NCBI GenBank assembly: GCA_020633125.1
Contig: JACKEH010000023.1
Coordinates: forward strand, 1 to 57,623
Length of the DNA stretch: 57,623 nt
From: Sandaracinus sp.
GTDB taxonomy: Bacteria; Myxococcota_A; Polyangia; Polyangiales; Houyiibacteriaceae
Direction of reading: 5' to 3'
Both the position numbers and the translations under genes were made by a program. Of the stretch, positions 26,311 to 35,600 are shown in pieces. Each line of letters opens with the position of its first letter. Position 1 is the stretch's first letter. A model generated the notes under the pieces. That model was not told the DNA's origin. It searched no databases and saw nothing but the letters and a program-made list of their open reading frames with translations.

Positions 26311-27978
26311 ATGCGAACTTGGGGTCGTTGGGGCCGTGTGTGGGCCTCGGTTTGCTTGATGGGAGCCCTCGTGGGCTGCGAGGGCGAGATCGACGCGCCC
26401 CCTGCGCCGGCACGTGAGCTTCCGCCGCTTCAACCCGCGCCGGCACAGATGCGCCGCATCACCCAAGAGCAGTACGTGCACCTCGTGCGCGACCTCTTCG
26501 GCGAGGACGTGGTGCTGCCGACCGGTCTCGAGCCCGACGTTCGCGTCGACGGCCTCGAACAGGTGGGCGCGCACCTCGCGACGGTGAGCCCGCGTGGCGT
26601 CGACCAATACCAGACCGCCGCGGAGGAGATCGCCAAACAAGCGGTCGCGCCGGAACGTCGTGGCCGCTGGCTGAGCTGTGAGCCGACCGGTCCCGTCGAT
26701 CGCGCGTGCGCCGAGCAAGCCCTTCGTTCGGTGGGGCGTCGCGCGTGGCGTCGGCCGCTCTCCCGCGAGGAGCTCGACGGCCTCGTCGCGCTCGCCGAGC
26801 GCGCCAGCGGCGTCCTCGGCGACTTTCACGAGGGCATGGTCTACGCGCTCTCGGGTCTGCTCCAGTCGCCGTACTTCCTCTACCGCATCGAGGTCGGCGC
26901 CGAGGGGGACGACGGCGTGCGCCGCCACACCGATTGGGAGATGGCCGAGCGCCTCTCGTTCTTCTTCTGGAACCGCGGCCCCGACGACGCGTTGCTCGAC
27001 GCTGCGGGTCGCGGCGAGCTGACCGATCCGGTTCGCTACGTCGAGCACGTCGACCGCGTGATCGCCGACGCACGCACCCACGAAGGTGTGCGCGCGTTCT
27101 TCACCGACATGCTCGCGCTCGACGCGCTCGACGAGCTTCAGAAGGACAGCACGGTCTTCGAGCACTTCACGGCCGACGTCGGACCGGCGGCCCGGGAAGA
27201 GACGCTTCGCGTGATCGACCACCTCGTCTTCGATCTCGACGCGGACTACCGCGACCTGCTCACGACGCGCACGACCTTCCTCGACCGCAAGCTCGCGTCG
27301 ATCTACGGCGTTCCGGCGCCCGCGCGGGAAGGCTTCGCGCGCTACGACTTCCCGGAGGATTCGATTCGCCAAGGCCTCCTCGGCCACGTCTCGGTGCTCG
27401 CCTCTCAGTCGCACTCGTCGACGACCTCGCCGACCCTTCGCGGCATCTTCATGCGCAAGGTCCTGCTCTGCGGCTCCATTCCGCCGCCGCCGGGCGACGT
27501 CGACACCTCGATTCCAGAACCGATTCCGGGCTCCGTCACCTTGCGTCAGCGCGTGGCGCGCCACCTCGAAGACCCGACCTGCGCCGGCTGCCACCGCCTG
27601 ATGGACCCGCTCGGGCTCGGCCTCGAGAACTTCGACGCGCTCGGTCGTTGGCGGACGGAAGAGAACGGCGTGCGCATCGACGCGAGCGGCGACGTCAACG
27701 GCGTCACCTTCGTCGACGCGAACGAGCTCGCGCACACCATCGCGGCGTCGCCCGACTACACGCGTTGCCTCACCCGCACCGCCTACCGCTACGCGACCGG
27801 CCACAAGGAAGAGCCCGGCGAGGCCGTGGTGATTCAAGACGTGCACTCGACGTTCGAGACCGAGGGTTACCGTGTGCTCGGTCTGCTCCGCGCCGTCGCG
27901 CTCTCGGAAGGCTTCCGCCGCGTCGGTCCGCCTTCGGCCCAGACTTCGATCGTCTCTTCGGAGGAGGTGAGCCCGTGA
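26311..27978 (+). CDS. DUF1592/DUF1588/DUF1585-domain lipoprotein with CxxCH heme motif
   Basis: 555 aa from ATG 26311 (MRTWGRWGRVWASVCLMG), which gives a lipoprotein signal ending ALVGC; an earlier ATG at 26200 only adds atypical residues. The order DUF1587-like (MRRITQEQYVHLVRDLFG), DUF1592 (GMVYALSGLLQSPYFLYRIE), DUF1588 (RQGLLGHVSVLASQSHSSTTSP) and DUF1585 (near the C-terminus) is the standard 'planctomycete cytochrome-like' set. A single heme-c motif CAGCH (Cys424, Cys427, His428) precedes LMDPLGLGLENFDALG. It overlaps the DUF1552 gene by GTGA (27975-27978). These pairs occur in myxobacteria and planctomycetes. They are thought to be secreted or periplasmic, but no reaction is established. 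Confidence 0.92.
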   Translation: MRTWGRWGRVWASVCLMGALVGCEGEIDAPPAPARELPPLQPAPAQMRRITQEQYVHLVRDLFGEDVVLPTGLEPDVRVDGLEQVGAHLATVSPRGVDQYQTAAEEIAKQAVAPERRGRWLSCEPTGPVDRACAEQALRSVGRRAWRRPLSREELDGLVALAERASGVLGDFHEGMVYALSGLLQSPYFLYRIEVGAEGDDGVRRHTDWEMAERLSFFFWNRGPDDALLDAAGRGELTDPVRYVEHVDRVIADARTHEGVRAFFTDMLALDALDELQKDSTVFEHFTADVGPAAREETLRVIDHLVFDLDADYRDLLTTRTTFLDRKLASIYGVPAPAREGFARYDFPEDSIRQGLLGHVSVLASQSHSSTTSPTLRGIFMRKVLLCGSIPPPPGDVDTSIPEPIPGSVTLRQRVARHLEDPTCAGCHRLMDPLGLGLENFDALGRWRTEENGVRIDASGDVNGVTFVDANELAHTIAASPDYTRCLTRTAYRYATGHKEEPGEAVVIQDVHSTFETEGYRVLGLLRAVALSEGFRRVGPPSAQTSIVSSEEVSP

Positions 27979-29393
27979 GCCGCCGCAAGATCAGCCGCCG
28001 CTCGATGCTCCGCGGCATGTTGGGGGGTGCGTCGGTCGCCGTCGCGTTGCCCGCCCTCGACCTCTTCCTGAACGACCACGGCACCGCCTACGCGGACGGC
28101 TCGGCCTTCCCGCGCCGCTTCGGCGTCTTCTTCTGGGGCAACGGCGTGTTGCCGTGGAACTGGGTGCCGGGCGACAGCGATCCCTTCGCGGGCACCGTCA
28201 CCCCACGCATGGGCTCGCTGGTCGGCCAAGACGCGGTGCCGCTGAGCGAGCAGCTCGCGTCGCTCGACGACCTTCGCGCCAAGCTCACGATCGTGAGCGG
28301 CTTCGACGTGAAGACCGGCGGGCGCTTCCCGCACAACTCCGCGTCGTGCGGCATGCTCACGGGCTCGGCGATTCTCGCGCAGGGCGAGCGCGAGGTTTGG
28401 GAGCACCCGACGCTCGATCAGATCGTGGCCGAGGCCATCGGCGACACCCGCTTCCGCTCGCTCGAGACCAGCGCCGCCCCCGGCGATTGGAGCGTGAGCT
28501 ACTCGGGTGCCAACGCGCGCAACCCGTCCGAGGACGATCCCTTCGTCCTCTACCAGCGCCTCTTCGTCGACGGCTTCCGGTTGCCCGGCGAAGGCGGCGT
28601 GGACCCGCGCATCGCGCTGCAACGCAGCGTGCTCGACGCGGTGATGGACCACTCGCTCGCGTTGCGTCGTCGCCTCGGCGTCAACGACCGGCGTCGCCTC
28701 GACGACCACTTCGCGAACGTGCGGGAGCTCGAGCTTCGCCTCGCGCGCCTCGAGCAGGAGCCGCCGAGCTTCGACTCCTGCGGCCGCCCGGCGGAGCCGC
28801 CGATGCAGATTCCGAACGACGAGCGAAACCGCCCGCTCATCGCGGAGCGAAACGCGCTCTTCGCCGACCTTCACGCGCTCGCGCTCGCGTGCGACCAGAC
28901 GCGTGTCTTCGCGCACGTGCTCGGCAAGTCGGTCGGCGACGTCGTCTACCCGGTCGACGGAGTCGAAGTTCGCGAAGACGGCTACGACGTCTTCAAGGGC
29001 CACCACGACCTCACGCACAACGAGGCGCCCGACGCGGGCCGCCCGATCATGTGGCGCGTGAACGAGATCACGAAGTACATCGTGGGTTGCTTCGGCGACT
29101 TCGTGCGCCGCCTCGACGCGGTGCCCGAAGGCGACGGCACGCTGCTCGACCACATGGCGGTGCTCGGAACGACCGACGCGTCGAACCCGCGCCTGCACTC
29201 GCTCGAGGACTTCCCGATCCTGATCGCGGGAAGCGCAGACGGGCGCCTCGTGATGGGTCAGCATATTCGTTCCGACGGCGACAACGCGTCGCGCGTCGGC
29301 CTCGCGCTTTTGCAAGCCATCGGCGTCCCGGTCGGTGAGTTCGGTTACGACGCCGGCCACGTGAGCACGCCGGCGGGAGGGTTGCTCCGATGA
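27975..29393 (+). CDS. DUF1552-domain Tat-exported protein
   Basis: 472 aa from GTG 27975, overlapping the stop of the DUF1592 gene. The N-terminus SRRKISRRSMLRGMLGGAS contains twin-arginine motifs before a hydrophobic stretch (VAVALPALDLFL), so export in folded form by Tat is likely. DUF1552 hallmarks follow: FGVFFWGNGVLPWNWVPG, GGRFPHNSASCGMLTGS, ASLDDLRAKLTIVSGFDV and HHDLTHNEAPDAGRPIMWRVN. The fold is related to alkaline phosphatase/sulfatase-like DUF1501 proteins, although the catalytic metal ligands are not obvious here. It is the second gene of a three-gene operon with tight overlaps at both ends. Confidence 0.92.
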   Translation: MSRRKISRRSMLRGMLGGASVAVALPALDLFLNDHGTAYADGSAFPRRFGVFFWGNGVLPWNWVPGDSDPFAGTVTPRMGSLVGQDAVPLSEQLASLDDLRAKLTIVSGFDVKTGGRFPHNSASCGMLTGSAILAQGEREVWEHPTLDQIVAEAIGDTRFRSLETSAAPGDWSVSYSGANARNPSEDDPFVLYQRLFVDGFRLPGEGGVDPRIALQRSVLDAVMDHSLALRRRLGVNDRRRLDDHFANVRELELRLARLEQEPPSFDSCGRPAEPPMQIPNDERNRPLIAERNALFADLHALALACDQTRVFAHVLGKSVGDVVYPVDGVEVREDGYDVFKGHHDLTHNEAPDAGRPIMWRVNEITKYIVGCFGDFVRRLDAVPEGDGTLLDHMAVLGTTDASNPRLHSLEDFPILIAGSADGRLVMGQHIRSDGDNASRVGLALLQAIGVPVGEFGYDAGHVSTPAGGLLR

Positions 29394-30292
29394 ACCGCGT
29401 GCTTTCGAACCGCGCGCTTTCGAACCGTCTGCGGGGCCTGCTCCCCGTCTTGCTCGCGTGTGCGGTGGCTTCTTCGTGCACGTCTTCCTCACCGGAAGGC
29501 GCCACGTCGGCGGTCGTCGTCAGTCAGATCGGCTTCGGCGCTCGCACCGGCGACGAGATCGACGGCATCGAGGTCGCGGTCGGACTCGACATCGACGGCC
29601 GAACCTCGGACACCTCGGACGAGCTCGGCTGCAAGCGGCGCGACTTCATGGCGCCCGACGGTCGAGCCGGCATCGACAACCAGTTCACGTTTCTCTACGA
29701 GACGGTCGCGGAGGTTTTCCAAGACGGGGTCGTCGAGGGAATCATCCAGAACAGCATCAACGAGGGGCGGCTGCTCCTGATGTACCAGCTCTCCGGCGTG
29801 GACGACCCGCTGAACGACGACGAGGTCGAGGTCGCGATCTTCCTCGGGGAAGGGCGCCCGGATCTCAACTCGAACAACCGCATCGTGGGCAGCCAAACCT
29901 TCGACCGCCGCCTCGACGCGTCGGTGACGACGACGCGCGGCCGCATCGTCGACGGCGTGCTCGAGACCGACGCGTTCGACATCGAGATGCCGATGGCGTT
30001 CTTCAACGTCTTCTTCGATCTGCAGCTGAGCGAAGCCCGCATTCGGGGCGAGATGCACGAGGACGGCGGCATGGTCGGCGTGCTCGCGGGGGCGGTGTCG
30101 ATGGAGCAAATCTACGAAATCGGCCGCATGGCGGACGGCGCGCAGGAGCTGCAGATCACGCCCACCCTTCAGATGCTGCTGCCGCGTTGGGCGGACCTGC
30201 TCCCCGGTGACGACGGTCGCTGCACGCATCTGTCGGCCGCGCTCACCTTCGAGAGCGTCCCGGCGTTCGTCTACGAAGACGTCGCCCCCTGA
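29390..30292 (+). CDS. Lipoprotein of unknown function, third gene of DUF1592/DUF1552 operon
   Basis: 300 aa from ATG 29390, overlapping the DUF1552 stop (ATGA). The first 30 residues form a lipoprotein signal: MNRVLSNRALSNRLRGLLP, a hydrophobic core and lipobox ASSC. The Ser-Asn-Arg duplication (LSNRALSNR) comes from a short direct DNA repeat. The mature part is acidic (TSDTSDELGCKRRD; SGVDDPLNDDEVEVAIF) with alternating strand-like segments, consistent with a beta-sandwich or beta-helix. I recognise no domain. The operon context suggests it forms a periplasmic complex with the DUF1592 and DUF1552 proteins. Two additional Cys (in ELGCKR and GRCTHL) could form a disulfide. Confidence 0.78.
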   Translation: MNRVLSNRALSNRLRGLLPVLLACAVASSCTSSSPEGATSAVVVSQIGFGARTGDEIDGIEVAVGLDIDGRTSDTSDELGCKRRDFMAPDGRAGIDNQFTFLYETVAEVFQDGVVEGIIQNSINEGRLLLMYQLSGVDDPLNDDEVEVAIFLGEGRPDLNSNNRIVGSQTFDRRLDASVTTTRGRIVDGVLETDAFDIEMPMAFFNVFFDLQLSEARIRGEMHEDGGMVGVLAGAVSMEQIYEIGRMADGAQELQITPTLQMLLPRWADLLPGDDGRCTHLSAALTFESVPAFVYEDVAP

Positions 30293-30308
30293 GCGAGTGC
30301 GCTCCTTC

Positions 30309-30338
30309 GACGACGCCGCGCCAAGCGCGGCGTTCGTC
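30309..30338 (+). terminator. GC hairpin after the DUF1592/DUF1552 operon
   Basis: GACGACGCCGCGC pairs with GCGCGGCGTTCGTC (one bulge) around CAA, 17 bases after the stop at 30292. There is no T-tract, so it is a putative terminator or 3'-end stabiliser. Confidence 0.45.
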
Positions 30339-30354
30339 ATTCCGTCGCACCATT

Positions 30355-30387
30355 CCGTGCCCGTGCCCGTGCCCGTGCCCGTGCCCG
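30355..30387. repeat. 6-bp tandem repeat (CCGTGC)n
   Basis: Five exact head-to-tail copies of CCGTGC followed by a partial CCG. It is non-coding and likely a slippage-prone microsatellite. Confidence 0.8.
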
Positions 30388-30655
30388 ATTCGTGAGGAGA
30401 AGCTCGGAAGGCGAGAGTTTGGCGAAATCGGCCGTTCGAATCTGGCCCTCGTTCCTTCGAGGGTGAGCACCCGTCGAGACGATGGACCGGATTCGCGCAG
30501 GATTCGTGGCCGCCGCGCGTGTGATTCGTCGACTCTCGCAAAGCGGTTTGGATGAAAGCCGGGGTTGCCTCCCGCGAGTCGTGCTCATGCCCGTGCTGTC
30601 ATCACGCGCGGCCCGACGACGCGCCCCTTGCTCCTTCCCGCGCTACGCTCTGCCG

Positions 30656-31837
30656 GTGACCGACGAGCCGCTCTACCTCGATCACCACGCGACCACGCCG
30701 GTCGACCCCCGCGTCTTGGACGCGATGCTCCCCTTCTTCCGACAACACTTCGGCAACGCGTCCAGCCGCAGCCACGGTTTCGGTGCCAAGGCCCGCGCAG
30801 CGGTCGAAGCGGCCCGCGCGTCGGTGGCCGCCGCGATCGGTGCACGGAGCGGCGACTTGATCTTCACGAGCGGCGCGACCGAGAGCGACGACCTGGCGAT
30901 CGCCGGTCGGCTCGCGCGCGCGGGCGTTCGCGACGGTCTCGTCGTCGCCGCCACCGAACACTCTGCCGTCCACGCGCCCGCGGAACGTTTCGCGCGCGAG
31001 GGCGGTCGGCTGCACGTCGCCGCGGTCGATGCGACCGGTCGCGTCGATCTGGCCGCGCTCGAAGCGGCGCTCGACGAACGCACCGCGCTCGTGAGCGTCG
31101 CGCTCTGCCAAAGCGAGGTCGGCGCGATTCAGGATCTGGCCGAGGTCGTCCGCCTCGCGCGCGCCGTCGGTGCCCACGTGCATTGCGACGCCGCGCAAGG
31201 CGTCGGCTACGTGCCCTTCGACGTCGAGGCGCTCGGCGTCGACCTCGTGAGCCTCTCCTCGCACAAGATCTACGGGCCCAAAGGCGTGGGCGCGTTGTGG
31301 GTGCGGCGAGGCGTGGCGCTCGAGCCCCGCGTGCTCGGGGGCGGGCAAGAGAAGGGGCTGCGCAGCGGCACCCTCAACGTTCCGGGCATCGTCGGCTTTG
31401 GCGTCGCGGCGACGATTCAAGCCACCGAAGGCGCGAACGAAGGCGCTCGCTTGCGCACGATGCGCGATCGGCTCTGGCAACACCTCGCGTCGCTCGAAGC
31501 GGTGCACCTGCACGGACCCGCCCTCGACGGCCCCCGCCATCCCGGAAACCTTCACGTCGGCGTCGAAGGTCTCGACGGGGAAGGGCTCCTCCTGGCGCTC
31601 GCGCCACGCTTCGCGCTCTCGAGCGGCTCCGCCTGCGCGAGCGAACGCCGTGCACCGAGCCGCGCGCTCACGGCGATGGGGGTGCCGAAGGACCGCGCCA
31701 CGCTGCGCTTCGGGCTCGGCCGCGAGACCCCCGCCGACCGAATCGACGAGATCGGCGCCCACGTCGTCGAGGTCGTCGGGCGCCTCCGCGCGAGCTCGCC
31801 GGCTTGGCGCCTGCGGGGCGAGACGCTCGATTGGTGA
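30656..31837 (+). CDS. iscS: Cysteine desulfurase (NifS/IscS family)
   Basis: 393 aa from GTG 30656 (MTDEPLYLDHHATTPVDP); the frame extends upstream but without conserved content. PLP-dependent release of sulfur from cysteine for Fe-S clusters. The N-terminal YLDHHATTPV is standard. His102 (ATEHSAV), the Schiff-base Lys204 (SSHKIYGPKGVGALWV) and the active Cys327 (SSGSACASE) are all present. Two usually conserved asparagines of the NNEIG loop are replaced (CQSEVG), and TESNN is TESDD; both are unusual for IscS. It precedes iscA by 111 bp. No iscU or iscR is nearby. A short imperfect duplication spans its 3' end (31806-31915). Confidence 0.93.
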   Translation: MTDEPLYLDHHATTPVDPRVLDAMLPFFRQHFGNASSRSHGFGAKARAAVEAARASVAAAIGARSGDLIFTSGATESDDLAIAGRLARAGVRDGLVVAATEHSAVHAPAERFAREGGRLHVAAVDATGRVDLAALEAALDERTALVSVALCQSEVGAIQDLAEVVRLARAVGAHVHCDAAQGVGYVPFDVEALGVDLVSLSSHKIYGPKGVGALWVRRGVALEPRVLGGGQEKGLRSGTLNVPGIVGFGVAATIQATEGANEGARLRTMRDRLWQHLASLEAVHLHGPALDGPRHPGNLHVGVEGLDGEGLLLALAPRFALSSGSACASERRAPSRALTAMGVPKDRATLRFGLGRETPADRIDEIGAHVVEVVGRLRASSPAWRLRGETLDW

Positions 31838-31915
31838 GGTGCGGCCGGCTTGCGGCTGGGCGCCTGCGGGGCGAAACACGCGATGGGTGAGCGCACGAGG
31901 TGCGGCCGGCTTGGC
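31806..31915 (+). repeat. Imperfect tandem duplication at the end of the desulfurase gene
   Basis: The last codons of the desulfurase and its stop (GGCGCCTGCGGGGCGAGACG... through TGCGGCCGGCTT) are repeated from about 31859 with a few changes and an insertion. The duplicated part lies between iscS and iscA and has no reading frame of its own. Confidence 0.6.
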
Positions 31916-31948
31916 GTTCGGCCTCGTCCGCCTTAGGACTTCCCTCCC

Positions 31949-32347
31949 ATGACCGAGTCCGCCCCCGAAGCGACCTTCGACCCCAACGCCCTCACGCCGG
32001 GTGAGCCACCGATTCGTCTCACGTCGCGCGCGATCGAGATGGGGAAGAAGCGCCTCGTCGAGGCCCAGGCCGACACCCCGGAGCTCATCCTCGGGCTTCG
32101 ACTGGGCGTCAAGGGCGGCGGCTGCAGCGGCTACTACTACGTCTACGACGTCGCCACGAAGCGCCGGAAGCGCGACCTCGTGTTCGACTTCGAGGGCCTT
32201 CACGTCTTCGTCGACGACCGCAGCGCCGAGCTGCTCCGTGGCGGCGAGCTCGATTGGGAGACCCGGCTGCTGGGGTACGGCTTCAAGTGGAGCAACCCCA
32301 ACGCCACCGGCGACTGCGGCTGCGGCGCCAGCTTCACGACCGACTGA
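31949..32347 (+). CDS. iscA: IscA/SufA-type Fe-S cluster carrier
   Basis: 132 aa from ATG 31949 (MTESAPEATFDPNAL). The A-type carrier fold is clear: RLTSRAIEMGKKRLVEAQ, LRLGVKGGGCSGYYYVYDV and DCGCGASF. The three cluster-binding cysteines are Cys59, Cys123 and Cys125. The N-terminus is about 20 residues longer than E. coli IscA. It should receive Fe-S clusters from a scaffold and deliver them to apoproteins. It follows the cysteine desulfurase gene and is probably co-transcribed. Directly behind its stop lies repeat copy B. Confidence 0.95.
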   Translation: MTESAPEATFDPNALTPGEPPIRLTSRAIEMGKKRLVEAQADTPELILGLRLGVKGGGCSGYYYVYDVATKRRKRDLVFDFEGLHVFVDDRSAELLRGGELDWETRLLGYGFKWSNPNATGDCGCGASFTTD

Positions 32348-32503
32348 GACCACGCCCCACTTGGACGGATCCAATCCGTGCGCGTGGAGGCGTCGCTCGG
32401 TGGTGGGAGGGGCCCCCAATCCGGCTCTGCCGGTTGGGGGAAGGAGCGCGTCGCTCCCTCGAGAAAGAAGAAGAGCGGGAATCAGTCCAACGGATGCCCG
32501 CTC
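32348..32503 (+). repeat. Dispersed 3'-UTR repeat family 1, copy B
   Basis: It starts at the base after the iscA TGA. All stems are intact but divergent: stem I (CGCCCCAC...GTGGAGGCG), stem II (CCCCCAATCCGGC/GCCGGTTGGGGG), stem III (GGAGCG/CGCTCC) and stem IV (GAGCGGG/CCCGCTC). Stem IV uses different bases from copies A, C and D yet still pairs. The central TCGGTGGTGGGAGGGG is conserved. Confidence 0.9.
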
Positions 32504-32627
32504 GGAAGCGTCGGGTCGGGCCGCCCCGTCCGTCCCGGCCGGGCCAGCGTTCGAGCGTGACCAAAAAGCTCCGCGCTTTTGGTAACGTACTGGCGCCGTG
32601 CGCTCCGCAGCGCGCGCGAGATCGACC

Positions 32628-35600
32628 ATGATCCAAGTCCAGTGCCCTTCGTGCTCCGCGCCGTACGACCTCGACGAGCGCCGTCTGCCCGCGAGCGGCT
32701 TGCGCATGCGTTGCCCCAAGTGCGGTGCGTCGTTCCACGTCGGGCGTGACGGAACGGTCGGCGCGGCGCCGGCCCCGGCCGTGAAACCACCCGCTCCGCC
32801 GCCGCCCGCGGCCGTCGCTCCGAAGAAGGATTCGCTCGGCGACCTCTCCGATCTCCCAGCCCCGGCCCCTCGCAAGGCCGCGTCGGAGTTCGACGCCGAC
32901 CTTCCCACGCCGCGTCGCGCACCCCCGGCACCCCCGCCGCCCGCGGCTCGAAAGCCCATCGCGCCCGACTTCGGGGCGGACCTGCCGGCCCCCAAGGCGG
33001 TCGACGAGCTCGACCTGCCCGCCCCGAAGAAGAAGCCGCTCGCGCCCGACTTCGACCTCGATCTGCCGATGGCGAAGGCGACGCCGAACGATCTCGACAT
33101 GGATCTGCCGGCGCCGAAGGCCAAGGCGCCCCTCGCGCCGGACTTCGGGCTCGATCTGCCGGCGCCGAAGGCCAAGCCGAACGACGACTTCGACCTCGAC
33201 CTCCCTGCGCCGAAGGCCAAGCCGGCGGACGACCTCGACCTGCCGGCGCCGAAAGCCAAGAAGGCTCCGCTCGCGCCCGCGTTCCCCGGCGAAGTCGATC
33301 TGCCCGCGCCGGCCCGAAGCACGGGCAGCACCCCCTTCGACGACATGGTCGACGACCTCGACCTGCCGGCGCCGAAGGGGGCGAGCGATCTCGATCTTCC
33401 CGCGCCGAAGGGCGGCGGTTTCGACCTCGATCTGCCCGCTCCGAAGGCGAAGGCTGGTCACGACTTCGATCTCGACCTGCCGGCGCCGAAGGGCGCGGGC
33501 GACCTCGATCTGCCGGCGCCGAAGGGTGGCGGCTTCGATCTCGATCTGCCAGCGCCCGTCGCCAGCGGCTTCGACCTCGACTTGCCGACCCCCAAGGGAG
33601 CCGACCTTCCCGCGCCGAAGGCGGGAGGCGGCGGAGGCTTCGACCTCGACCTCCCGATGCCGAAGGGCGGCGACGGGTTCGACCTCGGCCTTCCAGGTGG
33701 CGGGGGTGGAGGAGGAAGCGACTTCGACCTCGACCTGCCGCCGCCGCGCGACGCCTTCGCCGAGAGCAGCAGCGCGAGCAGCAGCTCGGGAGGCGGCATG
33801 GGAGGCGGCTTCGACCTCGACCTGCCCGCGCCGCGCAACGACCTGCCGATGCCTGGTGCCGGGCGCGGAGGCATCACCGACTTGCCCGCGCCGCGCAACG
33901 ATCTTCCGGCCCCCCGGGGCGACGATCTCTCGTTGCCCGAGCCGCGAGCCCGCGGCGAAGAAGCGCGGGGCACCGGCGGCGCGGGCTTCGGCGAAATCGA
34001 TCTCGGCGGTGGCGGCGACGGACTCGAGTTCGCGGACATCCCGCAGGAAGATGCGCCTCGTCTCTCGTCTCCCCAAGACTTGCCGCCGACCGCGGCAAAG
34101 CCTTCGAAAAAAGCCAAGGCCAAGCGTGAGTCCAAGGCGGCGGCGCCCAAGAAGAAGGGCAAGGGGTTGGCGATCTTCGTCGCCGTGCTCCTGCTGCTGG
34201 CCGGCGCCGGCGTGGCCCTGCAATGGACGCCCTACGGCATCTTCGGCGTCTACGCGCTCGAAGGCTTCCGACCCGAAGCGGGCGACGACGCGGGCATCGC
34301 ACGCACGCTCTCGGACGCCGAAGCGCTCGCCGCGTCGGACACCTACGCGGACGTGCGGGCGTCGCTTCGTCAGCTCGGCACCGCGCGCCGCGAGCTCTAC
34401 CTCAACCGCCGCTTGCTCGCGCGAAGCGTGGTGCACGAGGCGCTCTTCCAAGTTCGCTTCGGCGAGAGCCCGCGCAGCCAATCGCGCGAGACCGCGCTGC
34501 TTCAACGCCTCGAGGTTCGAGGCAACGACGCCCCCGGCATCCACCTCGCGCTCGCCGCCCACGAGCTTCGAGCCGGCAACCTCGGCCAGGTGCCTCAGCA
34601 CCTCTCGGCCGCACGCTCGGAAGCGCCGAGCGACGCGTACGTGAGCCTGGTGGCCGGCGAGCACGCGCTCGCGACGGGCAACGCCGCCGCCGCGCTCGAA
34701 GCCTTCTCCGCCGCGGCGGAAGCCGGCGCCGGGGCACGGGGCCTCTGGGGCGTCACGCGCGCCCATCTCGCGGCCGCCGAGGTGGACGCCGCCGCCGTCG
34801 ACGCGGCGCTCACCGCGGTGCTCGAAGCGAGCCCGGACCACGCCTCGGCGCTCGTCGCCCGCGCTCGTCGCGCCCTCGCCGCAGGTGACGAATCCGCCGC
34901 GCTTCGCGACGCGAGCCTGGCGGCGGGCGAAACCGTCGAAGGTCGTGAGGCCCCGCTCGTCGCGAGCGCCCAAGAGCGCGCCGCCGCCTGGACCTTGCTC
35001 GGCGAGATTCACGAGTCGAAGGGGCGTCGAGGGCCAGCCCGGTCCGCCTACGATCGCGCGATCGAGGCCGATCCCTTCCGTGTCGAAGCCTTGCTCGGCG
35101 CGGGACGCATCCTGCTGACCGAGCGACGCTTCCGTGAAGCGCTCGCGCGTTTCGAGTCGGCCCAAGAAGCTTCGCAAGGTGCGCCGCCCCCGCCGACCGA
35201 CGCGCGCGCGTGGGACGTTCAAGCCAAGCTCGGTCAGATCGAAGCCCTTCTGCCGCTCGAGCAGACCCAACAAGCGGCGGGTCTCGCGTCCGCGCTCGCG
35301 ATGCAGCTTCCCGCCGATCCGGTCGTCGCGCTCTGGCACGGTCGAACCCTCGAAGCCCTCGAGCAAGACGAGGAGGCGACCGCGGAGCTCGAGCGCGCCA
35401 TCGAGCTCGAGCCGACGTCCTTCGCGGGTTATCTCGCGCTCGCTCAGCTGCATTTCGCCAACGACGACGCCGAAAACGCCGCCGCGACCTTGCGGCGCGC
35501 ACGCGAGCACGTGCCGGAGAGCGCGACGATGCGCCGGCTGCTCGGCGAGTCGGAGCTGCGTCGATCGAACCTCGGCGAGGCCGAACGCGAGCTTCGCGCC

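Larger units (their letters stand above)
30293..30655. other. Intergenic region with a hairpin and a simple repeat, no gene
   Basis: 363 bases between the lipoprotein operon and the cysteine desulfurase gene. It contains the GC hairpin at 30309-30338 and the 6-bp microsatellite at 30355-30387. A TTCGAATC T-loop-like sequence near 30442 does not belong to a foldable tRNA. No convincing open frame is present on either strand. Confidence 0.5.

Noticed and set aside
30396..30460. tRNA-like sequence with TTCGAATC near 30442
   Set aside because: The T-stem has only three of five pairs, there is no D-arm and the span of about 65 bases is too short. At most a chance or very old remnant.
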